Source: Prosopocoilus inquinatus (lineage: Eukaryota; Arthropoda; Insecta; Coleoptera; Lucanidae). Taken from it: a DNA stretch of 64,000 nt. Every line of letters begins with the position of its first letter. Positions within the stretch are counted from its first letter, which is position 1. The position numbers and the translations under genes were made by a program. Positions 56,361-64,000 of this stretch are shown here, piece after piece. Location of the stretch: the NCBI GenBank assembly GCA_036172665.1, contig CM069869.1, positions 3,348,001-3,412,000 of the forward strand. Reading direction: 5' to 3'. A model generated the notes under the pieces. It worked only from the letters and a program-made list of their open reading frames with translations. It ran no database searches and had not been told where the DNA came from.

Positions 56361-57440
56361 TATTCCGGAAGCCTAAGAAGAAAAATTTGTTATTGTTGTG
56401 CGCTAAGATATGAGAGTTACGGAGGTGGAGAGTACAGACTAGAACATATTTGGCCTGTGCGGTAGGGAAATAATTATGAAAATACTTTGAAGTTACTTCT
56501 TCAAAGAAGCAACTTCAAAGCAAAAACAATGTCGGCCCGAAAGCAAAATGAATTCAATGTTTCTTGTTTTCCCTAACGGTTCCGTTGTGTTGGTGTTTGG
56601 GGGTTCTGAAATGCTGGCGGCATAATTAAACGAAACTCCAATTCGCTGGCGATAAAAGTTAGAAGCGCTTTGAATTTATTGACCCGTCCGGTGAATTGCA
56701 AAGAGAAAGAGAAGCAGAGCCGGTGAGTTATTCCGGTTTTCGCTGGCGACGCGAGTCGCTTTAATTAAAATAAATTATCGTGTTTTAATGATAACAAATT
56801 TGAAGGGTGATTCGAGCGCGCGCGCCTTTGAAAGCAGGGTAAACAAGTAGAGTCTAGATTACATATCGCTAAAAAGCTAGATTATATTTAGTGTCGAAAT
56901 AAGGTAGCGAGAAGGAAGATTGTCGTTGTAAGGGCGAAGGGGGAAGAAAAGTGGGGCCGCTCTATCTCCAACGCTTGCTTGCTTACTTGTGTTGGAATCT
57001 CAAAGGATATCGCCTCCCGGATGAAAGGGGTTTCAAAAGGGGTGTGTGGCAATAACCGAGCGTGTATACACGCCCGTTGTCGGTCGCAAACGATGCCGGC
57101 AGAATTTAATTGAACGGCTCCGTTAGAGAATCATAACACGTAGCAGCGTCTGCGAGGCCTGTGCAATAATCAACGCCAAACGTCGGGATTGGCGTTTGCC
57201 GTATGCCCCCATAAACACCGTGGGTCCTTCTTGCGCCACATCAATTGGAAATTCCATTTCCGCCCTCGAAATATTATAAACGTCGACGGCGCGAGCATTC
57301 CGCACCGCCACCTAATAACAAAAGGTTCCTTCTTAAAAGTGTTAAATCCTGCGTAAGGGCTGTTTCCGCATACGTACCATTGATTTTTATTTTCTGCAAG
57401 AATTGTTCCAAAAACGTGGACGTAATTTTAACACATTGAT
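56361..57440. other. G+C-richer unique DNA, no gene recognised
   Basis: 56500-57300 is less AT-rich than its flanks. The minus ORF 57123-57311 looks protein-like, but no domain is recognised and there are no supporting splice signals, so it is not called. Confidence 0.35.
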
Positions 57441-57444
57441 CAAG

Positions 57445-57625
57445 ATCATTTCATTTCGTCACTTAAAGAAAAAATAATAACGTACTTAGATCATAAACTA
57501 TGAAAGAAATCCAGTGAGCAGGTGACTAAGGAGTCGCTATTACATAGGATCTCCATGCCCCCATATTGGTGCGTACACTACGTACTTTCCGTCAAATTAA
57601 CAGAATAATTAATACAAAATTAAAA
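57445..57625 (+). repeat. Direct repeat A, left copy
   Basis: AAAATAATAACGTACTTAGA, GAAAGAAATCCAGTGAG and GCGTACACTACGTACTTTC recur in the same order at 58090-58240. Confidence 0.85.
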
Positions 57626-57629
57626 ACTA

Positions 57630-58065
57630 ATGTGCAGTTGTAGTAGTCTGAGTGAAACATTCGTAAATGAGATAAGCTCTGGTTTGTAAAGAAAAAGACT
57701 ACTACCAAGTAGCTCAATAGCGAAGAAGGGCATGGTCCAAAAGGTGTTTATAAAAGGCGCTAGGGTGGCCTAAGCTAAGCTATGAATGGCAACTTGAGAC
57801 AGCAATTGAAATAAGCCTTGAATGGTAACTTGAGACAGCATTTGAAATAAGCCATGAATGGTAACTTGAGACAGCAATTGAAATAAGCCATGAATGACGA
57901 CTTAAGACAGTGTTGGCTATAAAACTAAAAATGCGTTATCTTCCGTTTCCGATTGATATCTCAACATTCTTGTAAATGACTTCTGCAGGGTTACTGGTGT
58001 TGATGTTTTTTTTTTTTGCTACTGCAGCTGTAGTTGTTTTTGTTGCTACTGTTCGGTGGTAAGGC
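57630..58065 (+). repeat. Segmental duplication block B, second copy
   Basis: Counterpart of 55950-56360, but with an expanded minisatellite (57780-57925) and flanked by the A repeats. Confidence 0.85.
57780..57925 (+). repeat. 36-bp minisatellite, four units
   Basis: Units TGAATGGCAACTTGAGACAG, TGAATGGTAACTTGAGACAG (twice) and TGAATGACGACTTAAGACAG, each followed by CAATTGAAATAAGCC or a variant, repeat every 36 bases. The homologous block at 56152-56220 has only two. Confidence 0.9.
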
Positions 58066-58069
58066 GGTT

Positions 58070-58290
58070 TCATCATTTAATTTCATCATTTAGACAAAAA
58101 AATAATAACGTACTTAAATTATGAACTAAGAAAGAAATCCAGTGAGTGAGTGAGGTAACTACGGAGTTGGTGTTACGTAGGTATAGGGAAACTACCTCCG
58201 TTCCGCCATATTGATGCGTACACTACGTACTTTCTGATAAACTGACAGAATATTTAATAAAAAATTAAAAACAAATGTCAGAAACTGAAG
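58070..58290 (+). repeat. Direct repeat A, right copy
   Basis: Counterpart of 57445-57625, with a small insertion around 58190. Confidence 0.85.
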
Positions 58291-58767
58291 ACGTCATTGA
58301 ATTTAGAAGTTCTTGTCACGTAAGCCATTCTACCGTGTAAAATTTTTAAAATTTAAAAGTCCCTAATACGCACAGCGCCATTAATTGTGTCTTTATAACA
58401 CAAATTTTATCCCACGTTTTGATCTAGTTTTGTGGTGCAATTCGCATAGACTAGTTTTTTTTTGTATACCTCAGAAAGTTTCGTAAATAAATCATCTTAC
58501 GATTTTCGCTGTGTTGGCATTTTAATTGCCTTAAGTTTTTTATTGGCTCGGAGTTTCTATTCTTAGCATTGATTGCGCAATATTTCCCAAGCGTATGCAG
58601 CTGCGTTGCCCGAGCTTTCGTGGGAATTAAATTGAATGTTAATTCTGATCGACAAGATTGGCTATAAAAGTCGACGACGTTTTGTATTATATGGTTTCTG
58701 CGATTTACTTTTTTTTGTTTACTTCTTATTTCGGAAGAAAGATAAATTAGGTTCGCATTTGACGTGC
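58291..58767. other. No gene recognised
   Basis: AT-rich. The minus ORF 58451-58789 (112 codons) has no recognised domain. Confidence 0.35.
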
Positions 58768-59335
58768 GACGCCATTGGTTGTTACTCACATTAACTTATG
58801 CATGGTTGGCTTTTGCTTATGTCATGTTGGTTTTGATTCGTTCAAGCCCTTCTCTTCTTAGTTATGGGAGAAGCCAAGTTTGGCTTTATTAATTTGTGGC
58901 GCGCACGTTGAATGAAGCATGCAGTCGTCGTTGTGATATCCCTAGAGCACATAGGTTTTGTTTATACAAGGATGGACGTTTGTCGGTTGTAACTTGGTCC
59001 CCTGGTGGATGAAGACTTTTGATGCCGTTGGTTCATACTTACGTCATGGTGCGTGGCTGGATTTTGCTGATTGCACGTTGGTTTCGATTCGTCCAAACCC
59101 TTCCTTTCTTGGTTAGGGGTAAGGCCAGGTTTGGCCTTATGGATTTGATTTCCCCAAGGCACAATGGCGGTTGCGTTTGTGTAGGCTCGACCCCATTTTC
59201 GAGGTGTGTCCATGTGGAAGGCTGCGAACAATTTTCATGTTGACGAGGATTCTCTTGTCCTGTATAGAAGAACATTTGTTGGTTTTTACTTGGTGCCCTG
59301 GTGGACGGAAAGTCTTCCGGGCTGCCTCAGTTTGT
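58768..59335 (+). repeat. Tandem repeat, two units of about 250-290 bp
   Basis: GACGCCATTGGTTG (58768) and GATGCCGTTGGTTC (59019) begin blocks sharing TTTTGCTTATG / TTTTGCTGATT, GTTGGTTT-GATTCGT, CCCTTC-TTCTT, AAGTTTGGCTTTAT / AGGTTTGGCCTTAT, and CTTGGTCCCCTGGTGGATG / CTTGGTGCCCTGGTGGACG. ORFs on both strands are a consequence of the low stop content, not conserved. Confidence 0.75.
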
Positions 59336-59339
59336 CCCC

Positions 59340-60984
59340 GTTGATATTATTTATTAGAAATATTTTAAAAATTAAATAATGAATAAACAGAAATATCAGA
59401 GTTAGAAATAGAAGAAGGAAAATAAAGAGAAAATAAAGTTAACTGCTGCATAGATATCTCAGTAACAAACAAGAGATTTGATATTGAATTCCAATAAGAC
59501 AATGAAAAGAGGTTACGATTTTTCTTTCATTTAACCAAATCCGCTTGTCTTACAGACTAGGGGTGCAACAGTAAAGTGCAATACAAAAAAATTAAATATG
59601 ATTGAACTAAAATTGAAATTAAATATAATTGAACATATAATCCTGGGGGTTTAAAAGCAGACACGAGCACGTCTTTGAAACACATGTAAAAATGTAATAC
59701 TTTGGCTGGGCTGCATAGCATATTTAAGCCAGAATTACATTTAAATTTAAGCTAGAATGTGACAGACATGATGACTTACAGCATGTTGTAGATCACATAC
59801 TAAGTTAGGACTAAATTTAATCCATGTTTAAATATTTTATGGAACCCACCCTTAGTAAGTTAGTTGCTGAAACTCAATTATACATTACAGCAGTGATAAT
59901 AACGCAGGTATCACAAAGCTACTATCCTTCACGTAATTGTGATTAATTAGGTAAGTTTTTGTTAAAATCTAAAAAATCGTAATTGACTTGTGAATGCATA
60001 AAGTTTTAAATAGGCTATGCCATGGTCTAATCTAATATTTTGCTCTTCATTTTTTTTGCGAAGTTGCTTGAAGCCATACACATCCGCTGCTGTCCGTATT
60101 TATGAACCTAAAACATGATAAAAAATCCCGTAGCGACTAGAAATCCCGGATGTTGTTTTAAACAGAAAGTTATGCCATGCAAAAGTTTTTAATGAAGCCA
60201 GTGTTTACAAAAAAAAAACTCGTGTTACGCTCGCAGTTTTCACAAAATTTTGTATTAAATTAGTTAACGACTCGACGTATTCAATCAAGTTCATTCTTAT
60301 TTCTATTTTTGGAGATTATTCTAATTAACTAAAGTTTTCTGTCCATAGAAAAGAAAACTTAATTATCAATTGTAATTGTTTCAAGTTATTTAAAGCTTGG
60401 CCGGCTCACTCCTTTCATTAAAAATGACGATTCAATAGCCCCTTGTATTTTGTATATTTTATAGTCCAGGAAATACACTTTCCGAATAACATATTTAGGG
60501 AAACGAATAATTGAACGTTGACAGGGAAGCATCACCCCCAGATACACCGAATTGAGCGAGAGCCATAACCATTGACAGAACATGAATATTTTAGGCGGCC
60601 GGGAGGGGATGAAAATTCTCGGCTCTCAATAGCAATAAAAAATTTAATTTCCGGCGAACCGAAAAAAAGTTTAGTGCGTCATTTCTCACTCGTTTTTTTT
60701 TTTTTATCGCGAACACCGAATTCTGGCCGTCGAAGTGGGAAAATAAAAGGAAGCGGGTAAGAAGCTTGGACTTTTAGGTGCGATTAAAATGAAAAATAAA
60801 CTTATTTTCTTATGTACGTGCGGTTCGGGTTTGTTATTCAGATTTTCATTACCCTGACAGTTCTAATTTACAAAAGCAAAACATTTTAAAAGAAATGTAG
60901 GATAAATAAATAATATAGAAATCAGAACAAATAAATTAAATTTCACATCACATTAAGGACACTAAGGTCATTAAGGTCCGCTCA
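59340..60984. other. No gene recognised
   Basis: AT-rich, then somewhat G+C-richer around 60370-60780. Nothing assignable. Confidence 0.35.
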
Positions 60985-61313
60985 CATTTATTAATTATGG
61001 AATCTATTCTATAACTGGGCTGCAGTCAAAAAAGGGGGTTGATAATAATACTCTTTTAAAGTTCAACCGAGCTTTCGGAAAATTTATTTCCTTTATCAAG
61101 GTTTCTACAAAACAAATTTTAAAATTAATAATTAACACTAAGAACAATTTCACATGATTACTTACTCCTTAGTGAGTACAAAATGTTAAACCATTAGTTA
61201 ACATAATATTAAATTTCATTAAGAATAAATTTTGAATTTTACATTTTTTGACAGCTAAATTAATTGCGAAATTTAGAAAATTGAATCACGATAGAAATTT
61301 TTTTTATTTATTA

Positions 61314-61939
61314 TTAGGTAATACGATGTAAATTTTGATTTCCAACATCTTGATTGTCTTTCTTTTTAGTTTTAAAATTTAATAGGTAAGTATAAATACA
61401 ACTAAGTTTCTCAATATCAGTTCTTTTGTTGATACTTTTTTTATTATAAAAAATATGGCACATTTCAATAAAAAGTCATTGACTCAAAATTGGTTCAATA
61501 TCTAAAATTTTTGCATCTTCAAAATTAATCTTATGGTCTTCATTATTGGCATGTTCAGATAAAGCACAAGCATTAGGTCTAAGTTTAATATCACTTTTAT
61601 GAGAAATAATTCTCGAATGAAGAGTTCTTGATGTTTGGCCAATATAAACAGAATCACAATCACGACAAGGAATTTCATAAATATAATTAATTTGTTTGAA
61701 TTTGTTAAATGGATCTTTAACTTTTGTAAAAAGAGACTTAATTGTTAATAAGTTTTTAGTCGAGATGTAAGATTTGGTATGAATATTAAAGATCTAAAAA
61801 CTTTACCAACATTAATTGTTTGTGAATTATTATTAATTTGAGAAATAGGTTCTATTCTTTGTGGAGTATTGAAAATTAACTTATTTAGCATTGCAAAAGG
61901 ATAACTATTTTTTATGAGAATATTTTTTAATTTGTCCAT
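61314..61939 (-). pseudogene. PLE endonuclease, minus copy (linker plus GIY-YIG domain)
   Basis: Reads inward-to-outward on the minus strand: ATG at 61939 opens MDKLKNILIKNSYPFAMLNK, the PLE linker, to PNLTSRLKT, where a frameshift near 61747 moves the frame to LLTIKSLFTKVKDPFNKFKQ and the endonuclease. The endonuclease then matches the plus copy, except for an in-frame TGA after L-S-Q and a few substitutions. It ends in R-I-T and TAA (61314-61316). Confidence 0.85.
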
Positions 61940-62334
61940 TTAACAAATTCAAACAAATTAATTATATTTATGAAATTCCTTGTCATGATTGTGATTCTGT
62001 TTATATTGGCCAAACATCAAGAACTCTTCATTCGAGAATTATTTCTCATAAAAGTGATATTAGACTTAGACCTAATGCTTGTGCTTTATCTGAACATGCC
62101 AATAATGAAGACCATAAGATTAATTTTGAAGATGCAAAAATTTTAAATATTGAACCAATTTTGAGTCAAAGACTTTTTATTGAAATGTCCCATATTTTTT
62201 GTAATAAAAAAAGTATCAACAAAAGAACTGATATTGAGAAACTTAGTTATATTTATACTTACCTATTAAATTTTAAAACTAAAAAGAAAGACAATCAAGA
62301 TGTTGGAAATCAAAATTTACCTCGTATTACCTAA
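61936..62334 (+). pseudogene. PLE GIY-YIG endonuclease, plus copy, open but 5'-truncated
   Basis: An uninterrupted frame of 132 codons without its own start: PFNKFKQINYIYEIPCHDCD, S-V-Y-I-G-Q-T-S-R-T, then S-E-H-A-N-N and R-L-F-I-E-M, to the TAA at 62332-62334. NYIYEIPC and VYIGQT form the GIY-YIG signature in PLE style, with the conserved cysteines between. It lacks the reverse transcriptase and so cannot act alone. The sequence differs from the PLE at 17180, so they belong to different families. Confidence 0.88.
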
Positions 62335-62692
62335 TAATAAATAAACAATTTTTCTATCGTGATTCAATTTTCTAAATTTCGCAATTAATTTAGCTGTCAA
62401 AAAAGTAAAATTCAAAATTTATTCTTAATGAAATTTAATATTATGTAAACTAATGGTTTAAACTTTTGTACTCACTAAGGAGTAAGTAATCATGTGAAAT
62501 TGTTCTTAGTGTTAATTATTAATTTTAAAATTTGTTTTTGTAGAAACCTTGATAAAGGAAATAAATTTTCCGAAAGCTCGGTTTAACTTTAAAAGAGTAT
62601 TATTATCAACCCCCTTTTTTGACTGCAGCCCAGTTATAGAATAGATTCCTTAATTGATCAGTCGTGATCATATTCCGCATTTATTAATTATT

Positions 62693-64000
62693 ATACACTG
62701 TGTCCACACTTCGATTTTCACCATTTGCATCTCCGTTATTAGAAGATGTAGAGCAATGGTTAAATGGAGAATGTTTTGCAGAATTCAATGCTCGCAACAA
62801 ATCTCATTTTAAATTCACCATAACTTTTTGAAATTTTAAAATAATAAAAGAAACCCAAAATTTGACGATTTCAATATTCCTCAATAACTCGATAACATCT
62901 GATGTGACCTCTTCTAAACTTTTATACTGTTCAGACACTTTCTTAAGGCAAATTTCTTGATGCCAACAGAAACCTCCGATTGTCATTTGTTTTCCAGTTA
63001 TTAACGCTAACTTTTGTTTTTCATACGGCACCCATATTAGGTTTTCGATCAGTTAGATAGTCTTTAAAAAGAGCTTTTCAACGATGCATAATAAACGCGA
63101 AAAATTTTTATTTTTAGGGGAGATATTAACAAAAACATAAATTAATCCCTTTTCAAATTAGTAAGCTATGAAATTAAACACTCAATACTGTAAAATAACG
63201 AAACGATATTGACGTAACAGATATTTGGAACTACTAACAAACGAAAAATACCTGCTTCGAAACAAATTATTAATCCTGACGACATGCAGAACATCTGGTT
63301 CCAGCAGGATGGTTACCTGGCCCATAACAGTCGTGACGTACATTTTTTGAGAGAAAACTTTAATGAGTGCTTTCAAATAATGGACCAGTACAATTGTTTG
63401 CGAGATCGCCCGACCTTACCCCCCTTGACTTTCATTTATGTGGTACCACTAAAAACGAAGTATTTAATTTTGCACCGCCAAAAGCTCGGGGAATTTTAGA
63501 ACAAAGAATTCTGGATGTGCTGAGATCATTAAACGAAAACACACTTTGTAGTGTCTGAAAATCTGTTAGAATAAGATGTCAAAAGTGTGTGGAACAGAAT
63601 GGTCGTCATATAACGACGGTTTCTTTAAGTCAACCTGAACTTTTAGTACGCTTTCTTTACTTTTCTTTTATGACTTTTATTATCATTTCGTTATTTTACA
63701 GCATACTTAGCATATCTCTAAGTTTTCTCATTGGTCTTTAAATCCATAGCCTACTAATTTCATAAGAGATTAATTTATGTTTTTGTTAATACCTCCCCTA
63801 AAAACAAAAATTTTTCGACTATGTTATACATCGTTGAAAAGCTCTTTTTAAAGACTACCTAACTAACCTAATATGGGTGCCATATGAAAAACAAAAGTTA
63901 GCGTTACTAACTTGAACACAAATGACAATCGGAGGTTTCTGTTTGCATCAAAAACTTTGTCTTAAAAAGTGTCTGAACAATGTAAAAGTTTAGAAGAACT
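62693..64000 (+). mobile_element. Tc1/mariner-like relic with very long inverted ends, cut by the window end
   Basis: TA at 62693 precedes CACTGTGTCCACACTTCG. The left arm (to about 63171) is inverted in 63744-64000: for example GGGGAGATATTAACAAAAAC (63118) pairs with GTTTTTGTTAATACCTCCCC (63780), and GAAACCTCCGATTGTCATTT (62968) pairs with AAATGACAATCGGAGGTTTC (63921). At least 255 bp of arm is visible, and about 475 bp is expected if symmetric. The right end is outside the window. Confidence 0.75.
63284..63640 (+). pseudogene. Transposase fragment of the DDE_3 / Tc1-mariner type
   Basis: MQNIWFQQDGYLAHNSRD and HFLRENFNECF match the second catalytic block (W-F-Q-Q-D-G-x-x-x-H) of this transposase type. 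After a frameshift around 63410 the next frame gives RSPDLTPLDFHLCG and the lysine-rich tail K-N-E-V-F, the third catalytic block. The N-terminal DNA-binding domain is missing. Flanked by the long inverted arms. Confidence 0.8.

Larger units (their letters stand above)
60985..62691. mobile_element. Penelope-like element, head-to-head inverted dimer with 14-bp target duplication
   Basis: CATTTATTAATTAT occurs at 60985-60998 and 62678-62691. The sequence between is a large palindrome: 60999-61720 matches the reverse complement of 61936-62648 at high identity from GGAATCTATTCTATAACTGG inward. Each arm encodes the PLE GIY-YIG endonuclease reading outwards from the centre. The minus copy extends further inward (61720-61939) into the linker between reverse transcriptase and endonuclease. 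The right end has a 29-base unpaired tail (62649-62677). The two copies appear to have entered together. Confidence 0.85.

Noticed and set aside
57123..57311. Protein-like 62-codon minus ORF
   Set aside because: No recognised domain, no splice sites, and no support from any neighbouring exon.

Overview
This is a eukaryotic window, almost certainly from an insect and possibly a beetle. It is AT-rich, has very few open frames, and is dominated by relics of mobile elements typical of insect genomes: piggyBac, mariner/Tc1, Penelope-like and non-LTR elements, and short foldback elements. The order-level placement is inference only. No bacterial operon, CRISPR, rRNA or convincing tRNA was seen.

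Only one host gene is recognised with reasonable support: the first coding exon of a TMTC-family gene (endoplasmic-reticulum O-mannosyltransferase with TPR repeats) at 22172-22257 on the plus strand. A TATA box and initiator lie upstream at about 21465-21498, and a splice donor follows directly. No later exon was recognised, so the 41.7 kb downstream may be its first intron, intergenic DNA, or both.

Layout. 0-6 kb: a 36-bp minisatellite, a GC-rich open region, one copy of a dispersed repeat family (2.6-3.5 kb) and unique AT-rich DNA. 6.3-11 kb: a broken non-LTR reverse transcriptase, a decayed mariner, and an inverted copy of a ~1.3-kb repeat. 16.4-20.4 kb: a small inverted-repeat element, then a Penelope-like element (PLE) with a 12-bp target duplication whose GIY-YIG endonuclease is split by a complete piggyBac element (intact 552-codon transposase, inverted ends, TTAA duplications). 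21.4-22.3 kb: the TMTC promoter and exon. 25-28.7 kb: a ~0.5-kb direct duplication, one copy of which received a TTA-tailed retrotransposon end, plus a foldback element. 30.4-36.8 kb: a tandem repeat, a full-length mariner with TA duplications and two nonsense codons, and the second copy of the ~1.3-kb repeat. 39.8-49.5 kb: tandem and dispersed repeats, a low-complexity tract and the C-terminal end of another non-LTR element. 53.9-54.7 kb: four adjacent small inverted-repeat elements. 56-59.3 kb: direct duplications with a variable 36-bp minisatellite. 61.0-62.7 kb: a head-to-head dimer of a second PLE inside a 14-bp target duplication. 62.7-64 kb: a Tc1/mariner-like relic with very long inverted ends running off the window.

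The most notable structures are the piggyBac-in-PLE nest, the second PLE dimer with the same overall architecture, and a duplication whose second copy preserves the empty site of a retrotransposon insertion. I found no clearly novel host system. All statements come from reading the sequence and from family knowledge; no database search was run.
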